Shown: in pieces, positions 42,920 to 54,050 of the stretch
Position numbering within the stretch: the stretch's first letter is position 1
How the letters are laid out: each line of letters opens with the position of its first letter
Assembly (NCBI GenBank): GCA_017629245.1
Contig: JAGBXO010000007.1
Coordinates: 78,100-135,069 of the forward strand
Direction of reading: 5' to 3'
DNA length: 56,970 bases
Source of the DNA: Alphaproteobacteria bacterium
GTDB lineage: Bacteria > Pseudomonadota > Alphaproteobacteria > Rs-D84
The notes under the pieces: model-generated
What the model saw: the letters and a program-made list of their open reading frames with translations, nothing else
Database searches by the model: none
Told to the model about the DNA's origin: nothing
Translations under genes and position numbers: made by a program

Positions 42920-43894
42920 ATGAGAAAAAGAATTGTATTTTTTATAATTTTTCTAACAACAATGGCTAACCTACACGCCATGACACGTGATGCTAAACTG
43001 ACCGATACAACAGGTTATAATTATAACTATATGTATCCATACATGAACAATCAAATGCGTACAAATTTGAATCCCGGGGTCACAACATCACAATCCGCGA
43101 ACCCAATTAATACAGTTGTAAAAACAATCCCCCTGTCATCGCAACGACGTGTTATCCCACGCCCAACAAACACAGCACGGGGTGCAACTACAACAACTGC
43201 GCGACGCGCCATATCTACAAATTCTGTACGCACAGGCACCAAAGCAGCCCCCGTTCGCGCAACCAATACAAACCGTCGTGTTGTTGCACGCAGTGGCCTA
43301 CGCCCAACAGCAACGATGCGCACATCTTCACGAGGAAACGCTTCTTATACAGCACGTGCATCCGCCAACGCCGCAAATTATGCAACAACCGATACGAATC
43401 GCATATCCTCGGCACGTTGTCTGACAGATTATACAGAATGCATGAATGGATACTGCGAACGCGAAAAAACTAAATATAATCGCTGCTATTGCAGTTCCAA
43501 ACTGTCACAAATTGATGCACAGTACCAAGGCACAATAGAATCGCTGATTGTTCAAATATTAACAATCAAATCAGAAAACAATTGGTCAGACACTGAAATG
43601 AACGAATACTGGATGAACACCATCGGCAAATATACAGGCGGCGAAAACTCATGGACAAATATGGATAACGCCCTGGATATAAACTGGGCCGACATGGAAA
43701 GCCGCGTCCGTGGCCAGGGCGCGTTTAACACCGGCCACGAATTTTGCATCCAGCATTTACGCGGATGTTCATACATGGCATCAAACCTGCGTGACGCATA
43801 TCGTTCCGAAATTGCACGCGATTGCGCAACATACGAAGAATCATTACAACGGCTTAAAAGCGCCGCTGAAAGTATTATAGAGGCTTACAAATGA
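42920..43894 (+). CDS. Secreted Cys-motif protein, paralogue of the 5940-8459 protein
   Basis: 324 residues from the ATG at 42920. Signal peptide MRKRIVFFIIFLTTMANLHA. Residues 30-155 are Arg/Thr/Ala-rich and low in complexity. At residue 167 begins the motif C-x3-Y-x2-C-M-x2-[FY]-C-x6-Y-x-R-C-x-C, exactly as at residue 114 of the 839-residue protein. The C-terminal helix region (RDCATYEESLQRLKSAAESI) also resembles a segment there (QDCNTVQTAIENTQKQMKAA). It is thus the short form of the same architecture. Its ATG lies 7 bases after a -10 box. The stop overlaps the ureohydrolase start (ATGA). Confidence 0.75.
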   Translation: MRKRIVFFIIFLTTMANLHAMTRDAKLTDTTGYNYNYMYPYMNNQMRTNLNPGVTTSQSANPINTVVKTIPLSSQRRVIPRPTNTARGATTTTARRAISTNSVRTGTKAAPVRATNTNRRVVARSGLRPTATMRTSSRGNASYTARASANAANYATTDTNRISSARCLTDYTECMNGYCEREKTKYNRCYCSSKLSQIDAQYQGTIESLIVQILTIKSENNWSDTEMNEYWMNTIGKYTGGENSWTNMDNALDINWADMESRVRGQGAFNTGHEFCIQHLRGCSYMASNLRDAYRSEIARDCATYEESLQRLKSAAESIIEAYK

Positions 43895-44727
43895 CAAAAT
43901 TTATTGGTATTGAATATGGTCGTGGATGTCTAAAAAACGCAATCCCCGACGGTCCTGCTTTGGCCCCTGCCGATGTACAAAAAATGTTTCCTGACGACAA
44001 TTGGACAATGATAACACCTGCGCCATTTGACGCAGAAAAATGCGCCCAGGACAGATTTGGCGAAAACTTTGAAATTCAGCAAAAAATATATGCCAACACT
44101 CCAACAGATTCACACATCATGATTGGTGGCGACCATTCCGTAAACTATGGTCATTTTACCGCTATACGCGATCAAATGCCCCAATCAGATGTATGCCTGA
44201 TATACATTGATGCCCACCTTGACATCCATACACCAGAATCTGCATTACATCAGGCATCTGGTGCACCACACGGAACAAATGTTCGCGCACTGATGGGAAT
44301 GGGGGATGCGCGTTGGCTGACATTACAACAAAACACACCTGCCCTGCGCCCTGAAAATGTATTTTATTTGGGCTCGCGTTCATATGAACCTGCCGAAATA
44401 GAATTTGTTCAGCAAAACAATATCTTTATGCGCACATCTGACCAATTGCACAGTGAATCGGATTTAGAAACTGCAGTTCAGGAAATCCGCGAAAAAATTG
44501 GAAATCGCCCATTCGTTGTATCACTGGACTTTGATGTTATTGATCCACAATATTTCCGCGATGTTTTGGTGCCTGCCGGCTTTGGCATAACAGTTGATGC
44601 TGCAAAATACTTGGTACACGCATTCCGCGACGCACACAGTTTTGAATTCGTAGAATATGCACCATCCGGTGACCCCGCCAGCGCACAAATTGTTCATGAA
44701 TTAATTAAATTGGCCGCGAATAAATAA
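43891..44727 (+). CDS. Arginase/agmatinase-family ureohydrolase
   Basis: 278 residues. Manganese ligands are all visible: GGDHS, DAHLDIH and SLDFDVIDP, so the enzyme should be active. Arginase, agmatinase, formimidoylglutamase or a guanidino-acid hydrolase are all possible; HGTNVRALMG and the arginase-like start FIGIEYGRGC lean towards arginase, but specificity cannot be read. It overlaps the preceding secreted-protein gene by 4 bases. Confidence 0.88.
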   Translation: MTKFIGIEYGRGCLKNAIPDGPALAPADVQKMFPDDNWTMITPAPFDAEKCAQDRFGENFEIQQKIYANTPTDSHIMIGGDHSVNYGHFTAIRDQMPQSDVCLIYIDAHLDIHTPESALHQASGAPHGTNVRALMGMGDARWLTLQQNTPALRPENVFYLGSRSYEPAEIEFVQQNNIFMRTSDQLHSESDLETAVQEIREKIGNRPFVVSLDFDVIDPQYFRDVLVPAGFGITVDAAKYLVHAFRDAHSFEFVEYAPSGDPASAQIVHELIKLAANK

Positions 44728-44728
44728 A

Positions 44729-45655
44729 TTATCGCTGCTTTATATTAATTATAAAGTCGTACAACCTGGTATTATCATCATACCAGGCAGTCAATTCTGC
44801 CAATTTTATTGCGTCTGAAAAATCACGTTGCGCAATACCATCCCGTGCAACAACCGCTGATTTCTGAACCGCCCCGGAATCCATATTCATTAACTGACGA
44901 TATAGTTTACGCGCCCGGTACGACATTTCACCATAATTTGTTTTAAATGTCTCACCCCAGTCGATTCTTCGTCCACAACGACGATTTCGCGCCTCATCTT
45001 CATCAGGCTTTGTAAAGAATATTTTATTCTTGTTTTCGCGTGGCGCAATACCATCATCTGTATCCCCCGCCCATTTTGACAGCATATACATATCATATTT
45101 CAACGATGCCATATACATTGGGGTATTATCGCGGGGTTCTGCCTTATTCGCCGCCAGGGCTGTCGCCACTTCAAACCAAGCACCATGACTAAAATTCATA
45201 AATTCAGATGCCCCGCCAAAGTATATTTTCAACGCATAATGCGCATCAATACCCGGAAAAGACATTTTACACACAACACCACACGCCCCCGCCCAAGTAT
45301 TTACACCACCACGCGCTGTTAAAATGCACCTTTGCCCAAATAAATCGCCCAACTGCGGCAATTCATAAACACAATCTAACTTCATATCGCGCAAATCAAA
45401 GGCATTATTTATTAAAAAATCTTCCAAATTTTCACGAAATTGCGCGGTCACATTTGCAATATCTTTACGCACTAACTGACGGCGCAACTCTGGTGGCAAC
45501 GCACCGATATAGGGCGACACATATGTATTATATACTATCCGCTTTAACACATAGGGATTTCGGTTCCAATTTCTACGCAAATATCCTGTCAACGCCCGAT
45601 GCTTGATCCGTGGCGCATTAATATCTTTGACTAAAATCCTATCACTAAATAACAT
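44729..45655 (-). CDS. Orphan protein with possible kinase-like ATP-binding lobe
   Basis: 308 residues, no signal peptide. The centre reads GVVCKMSFPGIDAHYALKIYFGG, like the glycine-loop to VAIK-lysine part of a protein kinase, followed by an FEVATAL helix (possible alpha-C Glu) and KYDMYMLSKW (possible hinge). No HRD or DFG motif is clear, so at best it is a divergent kinase or pseudokinase. Transcription starts from a consensus promoter with the -10 box 7 bases before the ATG. It converges on the ureohydrolase gene 1 base away. Confidence 0.55.
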   Translation of the reverse strand: MLFSDRILVKDINAPRIKHRALTGYLRRNWNRNPYVLKRIVYNTYVSPYIGALPPELRRQLVRKDIANVTAQFRENLEDFLINNAFDLRDMKLDCVYELPQLGDLFGQRCILTARGGVNTWAGACGVVCKMSFPGIDAHYALKIYFGGASEFMNFSHGAWFEVATALAANKAEPRDNTPMYMASLKYDMYMLSKWAGDTDDGIAPRENKNKIFFTKPDEDEARNRRCGRRIDWGETFKTNYGEMSYRARKLYRQLMNMDSGAVQKSAVVARDGIAQRDFSDAIKLAELTAWYDDNTRLYDFIINIKQR

Positions 45656-45662
45656 AGCGTGT

Positions 45663-45691
45663 TATATAATACAAAAAACTAACAATGTCAA
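45663..45691 (-). promoter_or_regulatory. Leaderless-type promoter, near consensus
   Basis: Minus strand TTGACA (45686-45691), 17 bases, TATATA (45663-45668), 7 bases, ATG at 45655. Confidence 0.7.
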
Positions 45692-45891
45692 CTTTTGCCA
45701 TTATACTGTTCGCACAACCTATTATGTCGATAGATATTACGCGCCAAACCGTCACTAATTACATCCCAATCATTCGCACACCCATAAATTGGCATACAAA
45801 CTGTCGGCACACAAACATCATTCTGCAATGGTGTATTTTTCACGCAAGAAGCGACGAATATCCCCAGTATTACGATTATAAGCCTCGGCAT
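45688..45891 (-). CDS. Small outer-membrane-type lipoprotein (o-spanin-like)
   Basis: 67 residues. Signal with lipobox VASC (Cys16), then a Cys- and Pro-containing mature part. A strong AGGGG site lies 6-7 bases before the ATG, inside the preceding gene. It starts within that gene in another frame (74-base overlap), which is the arrangement of phage Rz/Rz1 spanin pairs. Spanins fuse inner and outer membranes at lysis. It is shorter in Pro than typical Rz1, so the call rests on layout. Confidence 0.5.
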   Translation of the reverse strand: MPRLIIVILGIFVASCVKNTPLQNDVCVPTVCMPIYGCANDWDVISDGLARNIYRHNRLCEQYNGKS

Positions 45892-46045
45892 TTATATCCC
45901 CTTGAATTTTGATTATTTGTGATTGTTGTTCAACAATGCCTGCCACCATACGCGCATTACATCTTTGTCGCCCCAACTGGCCGCCTGCTAAATAAGCGCC
46001 ACAAACAACCACCAATAAAAACAATAAAATATACAGTTTATACAT
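45818..46045 (-). CDS. Small inner-membrane protein with helical tail (i-spanin/Rz-like)
   Basis: 75 residues from the ATG at 46045 (GGAG 8 bases upstream; GTG at 46051 is possible). One N-terminal membrane segment (LYILLFLLVVVCGAYLAGG) followed by a polar helical periplasmic-type tail (RMVAGIVEQQSQIIKIQGDINAE in parts). The topology fits a type II membrane i-spanin. It overlaps the downstream lipoprotein gene. No holin or other phage genes adjoin it, so it may be a domesticated or remnant pair. Confidence 0.5.
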   Translation of the reverse strand: MYKLYILLFLLVVVCGAYLAGGQLGRQRCNARMVAGIVEQQSQIIKIQGDINAEAYNRNTGDIRRFLREKYTIAE

Positions 46046-46060
46046 TTCCACATCTCCAAA

Positions 46061-46087
46061 AAAATCCCGCCATTTGGCGGGGATTTT
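46061..46087. terminator. Intrinsic terminator after rho
   Basis: CCCGCC (46066-46071) / GGCGGG (46076-46081), ATTT loop, A run and T run on the two sides. Confidence 0.8.
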
Positions 46088-47355
46088 TACTGATTCATCG
46101 AACTGAAAAAGTCCGCATTTGTTTTCGTCAGTCGTAATTTATCCAACAAGAATTCCATTGCCTCCAACGTACCCATTGGATTAATAATACGGCGCAAGAC
46201 ATACATTTTACTTAAAATATCCTTACCCACCAACAGGTCTTCTTTACGTGTACCTGACTTGGTAATATCAATTGCTGGATACACACGTTTGTCAGACAAT
46301 TTTCTGTCCAAAACAATTTCACTGTTACCTGTACCCTTGAATTCTTCAAAGATAACTTCGTCCATCTTAGAACCCGTATCAACCAAAGCAGTCGCAATAA
46401 TCGTCAGCGAACCACCACCTTCGATATTACGCGCCGCGCCAAAGAAACGCTTTGGTCGTTGCAAAGCATATGCATCAACACCACCGGTCAAAACCTTGCC
46501 ACTGGAAGGAACGCATGTATTATATGCGCGCCCTAAACGTGTAATAGAGTCTAACAGAATAACAACATCCTGCCCCGCTTCAACCAAACGTTTAGCCTTT
46601 TCGATAACCATTTCTGCAACCTGAATATGACGCGCCGCTGGTTCATCAAAGGTTGAAGATATAACCTCACCCTTGACACTGCGTTGCATATCGGTCACTT
46701 CTTCTGGACGCTCATCAATCAACAACACAATCAATTTCACATCTGGATAATTTGTTGCAATTGAATGCGCAATATTCTGCAACATAACGGTTTTACCTGT
46801 ACGTGGTGGCGCAACAATCAGCGAACGCTGCCCCTTACCCGTTGGCGAAATCAAATCAATCACACGCGCTGACAGGTTGCGCCCCTTGTCCTTGTCATCA
46901 GCAACTTCCATTTTTAATTGTTCATCTGGATACAATGGTGTCATATCATCAAAAGACACACGATGTTTTAACTTTTCTGGATTATCACCATTAACGCGTT
47001 CAATTGTTTCCAATGCAAAATAACGTTCCGTTTCTGCGGCCGGTGCCTGAATTTGCCCTTCGACATAGTCACCTGTTTTCAAACCATATTTTTTAATAAG
47101 ATTTGGCGACACATACAAATCATCTGGTCCCGCCAGATAGTTTGATTCTGGTGCGCGCAAGAATCCAAAACCATCCTGCATACGTTCTAACACACCATCA
47201 CCAATCAGTGTCACCTTGTTATCAGCTGCAAAAACACGCATAACCGCGAAACGCAACTGTTGAACATTTAATTGCGATGGATTTTCAATACCCATATCTT
47301 CTGCCATTTTCAGCAACTGCTGTGGCGACTTTGCCTTTAACTCATTAATATGCAT
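46087..47355 (-). CDS. rho: Transcription termination factor Rho
   Basis: 422 residues, typical length. N-terminal helical and cold-shock RNA-binding domain ([19 protein letters not shown]), Walker A APPRTGKT (K/A to R/T variant of PPKAGKT), Walker [14 protein letters not shown]-loop and R-loop region ([11 protein letters not shown]...SSGKVLTGG). Hexameric helicase that ends untranslated transcripts. It has a consensus promoter and a 58-base leader with AAGGA before the ATG. Confidence 0.97.
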   Translation of the reverse strand: MHINELKAKSPQQLLKMAEDMGIENPSQLNVQQLRFAVMRVFAADNKVTLIGDGVLERMQDGFGFLRAPESNYLAGPDDLYVSPNLIKKYGLKTGDYVEGQIQAPAAETERYFALETIERVNGDNPEKLKHRVSFDDMTPLYPDEQLKMEVADDKDKGRNLSARVIDLISPTGKGQRSLIVAPPRTGKTVMLQNIAHSIATNYPDVKLIVLLIDERPEEVTDMQRSVKGEVISSTFDEPAARHIQVAEMVIEKAKRLVEAGQDVVILLDSITRLGRAYNTCVPSSGKVLTGGVDAYALQRPKRFFGAARNIEGGGSLTIIATALVDTGSKMDEVIFEEFKGTGNSEIVLDRKLSDKRVYPAIDITKSGTRKEDLLVGKDILSKMYVLRRIINPMGTLEAMEFLLDKLRLTKTNADFFSSMNQ

Positions 47356-47412
47356 AAAAATTCCTTAACTTTTGGGGATAACGAACACAGACCCGTGTCC
47401 TTTGACCCAGAC

Positions 47413-47441
47413 ATAATACACAAAATTGACAAAAATGTCAA
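47413..47441 (-). promoter_or_regulatory. rho: Promoter of rho
   Basis: Minus strand TTGACA (47436-47441), 17 bases, TATTAT (47413-47418). Confidence 0.75.
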
Positions 47442-47460
47442 GTTTTTTCTATAACAAATA

Positions 47461-47485
47461 AAAAATCCCCCATTTGGGGGATTTA
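47461..47485. terminator. Intrinsic terminator after the autotransporter gene
   Basis: AAATCCCCC (47463-47471) / GGGGGATTT (47476-47484), ATTT loop; just past the minus-strand stop at 47488. Confidence 0.8.
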
Positions 47486-47487
47486 CT

Positions 47488-50400
47488 TTAAAATCTGTAT
47501 GAACCAGAAATTTTAATATTGTGCAATTGAATATCGCTATTGTACTGATAACGATAATCAACACCAAATTGCAGCCCATTCGCAGACAGCAATTCAACAC
47601 CACCGCCAATATTTGCCCACAGCGGGTCAATTTCAACCCCATACTTAGTATACGCATCTGCCGGGGCAAATTTGTATTCCGCCTTGTCCGGCGCGCCCAA
47701 GACATCATATTCAACACCAATTGATGCATAGGGACGAATCTGGAACCACGCAGACGGATAAATACGTTTCTGGGCCGTCAACGAATACCCCGGTGTGAAT
47801 ATAAAGTATCCATCTGATTGCAGACGCATATAATCGCCACCACCAACCTTTTCTTTGACATTAAAGCCAAAGTTATAACCACCACGAACATACAGATTTC
47901 CAACAACATATTGGTTCAAGATATCGTGCAGAACGCCCCATTCAGAAATCAAACTAAATGCCGTTCCATCCCCATCAATTGTACCAACATAGTTCTGGGT
48001 ACGATTTACATCCAAAACATGCATATCAACAAAGGCATTACCATACACACGTGCCTCTTCACTGGCAGTTTTCATCAAATATGCACCAAAAGCAATGTTG
48101 GTATCTGTAACATCAATATCAACACGCCCATCAATTGATTGTCCTGGAATATAACCTAAATCCATCTTATCGCCAACCTTGGATGTAGTGCGTGCAATCC
48201 GCCCCGTCAATCCCAACTGCAATGTATTTGATTCCTGCCAGTCAAAACCACCAGATATACTAAACCGATTACCATCTGTATGTTTACCATCTGCAACATT
48301 TTGATACAGCATACCAAAATCTACATCAACCCAGGCCTTTTTCAAATTACGGTTACGGTTCCAAATAAATTCATCAAACATACGATCTTCAAACGAACGG
48401 AACGCTGTATGTTCATTCAAAACAACTGTACCCGCAATTTGTTCCAATTCACGCGCCTGGAACAGACGACTAAAGTTCGCCATGGCATCTGGATTACGAT
48501 CTGATTCTGCATAGTATTCCATACGATAATACAATTGATTTGCCATTTCTTGCATATTTGTACCACGAAATACCAGTGGAATAACCTCAATCGGTGTACG
48601 GTTCAAGAACTTCTTGTCCTTTAAACGTCCCGCAATCATATCATCCAACGCACCTGCAGACACAAATTCCCCATTTGTATATTCAGGATAAGTTGCAACA
48701 ATTGGTTGCAATTTAAATACTTCAATTGGCCCACCAAAGCGCGGATCAAACACAATATACAGATCATTATCACGCGCCGCAACATACGCACCCGCATCAC
48801 CACCTGTACCATTATTAACATCCAAAGATTCTAAATAATCATAACACAATGACCCGTCAGCATTACAATAACGCACATCTAAATTACGCACCTTTTCTAA
48901 CAAACCAGCATTTTCAACACCACCATCTGCGTGCACAAACCAAATTGCTGTACCCTGTTCAACAATATCACGCAAAGAAATACCAATCTGCCCACCTTCT
49001 AACACAGTCCCTGCTACATCATTTCCAAGATCTAGTGCACTGTTTCCTGCAGTAAAGGTACCACCAACATTAATCATCGCAGCCCCATCAGAAGCATTTT
49101 CAACACGAACGATATTGTCGTCGCCCAAAGCAACATTTGACCAATAATTAACATCCGTGGAATCCAACGTACTGCCCGCAGCATATGGCAAAATCACTGC
49201 GTTAATATTGCTATTAGAATCAAAGATATAATCCCCAGAAACCGTCATTTTTTCCAAACCAATAAAATCAACCCCACCAGACACACTGCCATCAACATTG
49301 ACATTCATCCAGTTATCAGTTGGCACCGCAACAAAACGCAAATCTGTTGCATTAACAGCACCACCGACATCAATATCACTGGAATTTATAACCAACTTTC
49401 CGCTTTGCTGTTTAATCCCGGAAACATTTAAATTAGATGCATTAATGACATAGTCTGTCGCACTAATATTTATATCCTTGTCATTCAATACGCCACGATA
49501 TGCCTGATACAACATACCACTGGTATTCAGTGCAGATTCTAAATCCAAACCTGCGCCACTAAACACGATATTTCCACCGTTCAGTGCCATGGTCTCTAAT
49601 GAAGTTACACCTGTACGACTGTCCAATATCAGAACATCCGCATTATTAACCAAATTCCCCAGGATTAACCCATTATTCGCTACCAGTGTTAATTCACCAC
49701 TATTTATCAAACCATCCACAGCAATCGTACTGCCCGCCTGAATTGCAGAATCTGTCCCGGCCATAACATTCATTACGCCATTTGCACGCAACGCCGTTCC
49801 AATATTATAGGTGGTACTACCACTATCAATATTGAAATCACCACCAACGACTAAATTATTTGTCGCAAAAATGTTTGCAGAATGATTCAGCATCCCATCA
49901 TTTCCACCCTGGACAAAATCACCACCAACACTGACGGTATCTGTCACATAAACATTTGCTGCATTCAAATTTGCCTGACTGCTTGCCCCATTGACACTGA
50001 CAGAATCGGCCGACAAAATATACGCCCCCAGATTCATAACGCCATTTGTTTGTGAAATTGAATCTGCCGTAATACTTGTACCCGCCGTTATATCAAACGA
50101 TTCGCCACTGGTTGAAACATTCCCCACAACAACATCACCCGTTGATACTGCTGAAAAAACAGAAGTATTTGTGACATCTGCAAAATTCAACGATGCGCCA
50201 GAAACAGACATATCGTCTTTGTTTGTGATTGTATCAGAAACAGCCACCACACCATTTGCATTTATATTAACAACACCATTATTTACAATCGTACCATCTA
50301 TTGTCACCGCATCAGCCGATTCGATATTTAATGTATTTACACTGCCTATCGACACCGCACCAACAGCAATATCTGTACCTGACGCAGTTGTCTTTAATGT

Positions 50401-52617
50401 AAATTCATTTGTATCACGAACCTTCACACCCGAAGATATATACAACGGATCATTAGACGGATCAAAATACAAATTACCACCAATATCAATATTGCCATCA
50501 TCAGCCATTACATTTTCGCCATGAAACAAGAACAACCCATCACCCGAAATATCCGCTGCAACAATATTATTGGCATACGTCTCAAAACTTCCACCATTAT
50601 TAACCGCCAAATCCCCTGCTATATCAACAGTTGCTGTTGCATCTGTCCCCAATGTCAACAACCCCAAATTCGCGACATTAACATTTCCAGCAACCTGTGT
50701 CACCCCAACATCAAAGCGCACATTTCTAACAACATCAGATGCTGTCACATCAATATCGCCACCAACCGTCACAGAATCTGTGGTCAATGTAAACGCATTC
50801 CCATCAGCTGCGATATTCATATCTCCCGCAACAAAAGACCCTGCACCACTGGCAACAATATCGCCATCAACCTGAACAGAACCTATCACATCCAAATTTT
50901 TTAAATTATCCCCCAGATTCAGCGTTCCATCTGATACAGAAATTCCATTTGAAACCTGGACAGCACCCGCCAAAGCATCCAAATTAACCTGTCCGCCTGC
51001 GACATCAATTGCACCAATCTGAACCGCAGTTCCATTCGTATCTGACCCCAAAATCGTAGTTGTACCACTGTTATTTGTAACAACCCCTGTTATACTAACA
51101 TCCTTGGCCCAAATTGTCGTTGTGCCATTTGTATTAGATACGGTGCCACCAACAACAACCTTGCCTGTTGGGGCTGTCAAAGATGAAATCGTCAAATCTG
51201 CCCCAACGCCCGCATTAACAACATCAGAAACAGAAACAGTGTTACCATTCAGAACCATTTTACCAGCATTTGATACCGCCCCATCAATATCCAATGTCCC
51301 CTGGGCCGATAAAGTTGTATCCGAACCAGCCATACCAACAACCTGGTCTGCAACATCAAAATTACCATCACTGGCACCGGCATTATCTCCACCAGCAACG
51401 GCAGAAAATACATCACCAGAATTTACAATTGAATCAGCAGAAATATTCAATGCCCCCAGGGTCATATTTGCCCCGGCATTTGCAACACCATCGGCATTCA
51501 AACCGTTTTGAATCTTACCTGTATCAATATCTCCACTGCGAACCTGCAAATTAAAATTATTTAAAAAATTAGAAAATGCACCAAACGAATTATTTGCAAT
51601 CGTCAACGTACCTGTATCCAAACTAAATTCATTATCCGCGCTCATCCCGCCCAGATTAATACCATTGGCCAACATCGTCGCCCCAGACACAGTCGCATAA
51701 AAATTACCATTGTTAACCACAGAATATGTGGCCTGGGTTCCGCCATTAACCTTTAAACTATCTACATCTATACGAATCGTTCCATCATGCGATTTATTAG
51801 TCATCGTTGTTGAAACAATCATATCACCACCGGTAATATCCAACTCTGCTGCGGTGGTATTTTCCAGCGCGCCCGAAATTTCAATTCCGCCCGCAGCATT
51901 AATTGTCATATCACCGGCATTGTTCTGAATCGCACCATCAGACGACACCGCGCCACCCGCGCTGACAACGGTTGTGCCCGCCCCAGTTGTGGTCAACCCC
52001 GCAAACTGTACTGCACCTGTCGCGCTTATATTTGTATCACCCGAATTTGCGTTAATACCACCCGTTACATTAACAGAATTGGCCACAACAGAAAAATCAC
52101 CATACACCTGCACAGAACCATTTACTGTGAACGCATCAATATCTTCTGCTGCAAAAGATGCAGACGCGCTGTCCGTACCGACAAACACACCTTGGTTCTG
52201 CGCACCCGGCATTCCAATTGTTAAATCAAACACATTTGCCGAACTATCGTTTGATTTTATTGTCAAATTTTTACCATTTAAAACCTGCAAAATTGCACCA
52301 ACAGAAACATCGCCCTGTGATACAATTGTAAAAGGATTAGACACATTACTTAAAATATACAAGTCACCCGATTCGCTGCCCTGTTCTACCATTCCCAGAT
52401 ACAAGTTATTTGCAATTGAAAAACCATTTTGCGAAACAATACCATTAATCACAGGAAAATCATCCGAAGCCTTAATAACAATTGATTGTGCACCTGCATT
52501 TTGCCATGCCTCACTTTCTGTAGAAACGGATGTATTTCCCAATTCTGGGTTAACAACAACAGCCCCCGCGCCCAATGGCAACAGGCAGCAAGCAAAAGAA
52601 ATCAACCTTTTGATCAT
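47488..52617 (-). CDS. Giant autotransporter adhesin
   Basis: 1709 residues from the ATG at 52617 (GGAAGGA upstream). Signal peptide ends near residue 20. Residues ~30-1350 are repetitive short beta segments rich in Asn, Gly, Val and Ala (for example ISATGAVQFAGLTTTGAGTT, TLNLGDNLKNLDVIGSVQ), the pattern of a long right-handed beta-helix passenger. From about 1440 a beta-barrel domain follows (KAWVDVDFGMLYQNV, FSISGGFDWQESNTLQLGL, GVEYDVLG) ending in SYRF, the Bam recognition end. Type Va self-secretion is expected. Internal repeats may help antigenic or length variation. Separate from eno by a 105-base gap. Confidence 0.9.
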   Translation of the reverse strand: MIKRLISFACCLLPLGAGAVVVNPELGNTSVSTESEAWQNAGAQSIVIKASDDFPVINGIVSQNGFSIANNLYLGMVEQGSESGDLYILSNVSNPFTIVSQGDVSVGAILQVLNGKNLTIKSNDSSANVFDLTIGMPGAQNQGVFVGTDSASASFAAEDIDAFTVNGSVQVYGDFSVVANSVNVTGGINANSGDTNISATGAVQFAGLTTTGAGTTVVSAGGAVSSDGAIQNNAGDMTINAAGGIEISGALENTTAAELDITGGDMIVSTTMTNKSHDGTIRIDVDSLKVNGGTQATYSVVNNGNFYATVSGATMLANGINLGGMSADNEFSLDTGTLTIANNSFGAFSNFLNNFNLQVRSGDIDTGKIQNGLNADGVANAGANMTLGALNISADSIVNSGDVFSAVAGGDNAGASDGNFDVADQVVGMAGSDTTLSAQGTLDIDGAVSNAGKMVLNGNTVSVSDVVNAGVGADLTISSLTAPTGKVVVGGTVSNTNGTTTIWAKDVSITGVVTNNSGTTTILGSDTNGTAVQIGAIDVAGGQVNLDALAGAVQVSNGISVSDGTLNLGDNLKNLDVIGSVQVDGDIVASGAGSFVAGDMNIAADGNAFTLTTDSVTVGGDIDVTASDVVRNVRFDVGVTQVAGNVNVANLGLLTLGTDATATVDIAGDLAVNNGGSFETYANNIVAADISGDGLFLFHGENVMADDGNIDIGGNLYFDPSNDPLYISSGVKVRDTNEFTLKTTASGTDIAVGAVSIGSVNTLNIESADAVTIDGTIVNNGVVNINANGVVAVSDTITNKDDMSVSGASLNFADVTNTSVFSAVSTGDVVVGNVSTSGESFDITAGTSITADSISQTNGVMNLGAYILSADSVSVNGASSQANLNAANVYVTDTVSVGGDFVQGGNDGMLNHSANIFATNNLVVGGDFNIDSGSTTYNIGTALRANGVMNVMAGTDSAIQAGSTIAVDGLINSGELTLVANNGLILGNLVNNADVLILDSRTGVTSLETMALNGGNIVFSGAGLDLESALNTSGMLYQAYRGVLNDKDINISATDYVINASNLNVSGIKQQSGKLVINSSDIDVGGAVNATDLRFVAVPTDNWMNVNVDGSVSGGVDFIGLEKMTVSGDYIFDSNSNINAVILPYAAGSTLDSTDVNYWSNVALGDDNIVRVENASDGAAMINVGGTFTAGNSALDLGNDVAGTVLEGGQIGISLRDIVEQGTAIWFVHADGGVENAGLLEKVRNLDVRYCNADGSLCYDYLESLDVNNGTGGDAGAYVAARDNDLYIVFDPRFGGPIEVFKLQPIVATYPEYTNGEFVSAGALDDMIAGRLKDKKFLNRTPIEVIPLVFRGTNMQEMANQLYYRMEYYAESDRNPDAMANFSRLFQARELEQIAGTVVLNEHTAFRSFEDRMFDEFIWNRNRNLKKAWVDVDFGMLYQNVADGKHTDGNRFSISGGFDWQESNTLQLGLTGRIARTTSKVGDKMDLGYIPGQSIDGRVDIDVTDTNIAFGAYLMKTASEEARVYGNAFVDMHVLDVNRTQNYVGTIDGDGTAFSLISEWGVLHDILNQYVVGNLYVRGGYNFGFNVKEKVGGGDYMRLQSDGYFIFTPGYSLTAQKRIYPSAWFQIRPYASIGVEYDVLGAPDKAEYKFAPADAYTKYGVEIDPLWANIGGGVELLSANGLQFGVDYRYQYNSDIQLHNIKISGSYRF

Positions 52618-52692
52618 TTTTTTATTTCCTTCCAATCCTAAATATGGTTATATCATTGCACATTTCGTTTTATTAAGGCAAGACGAAATTAA

Positions 52693-53985
<1,293 letters not shown>

Positions 53986-54008
53986 TCCACGCGGAATGAA
54001 CAAACACG

Positions 54009-54027
54009 GGGGGGCTACATGCCCCCC
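54009..54027. terminator. GC-rich hairpin after eno
   Basis: GGGGGGC (54009-54015) / GCCCCCC (54021-54027), TACAT loop. No proper T tract follows, so it may be an mRNA-stabilising 3' hairpin rather than a terminator. Confidence 0.5.
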
Positions 54028-54050
54028 TATATTACATAAAAGATAATAAG

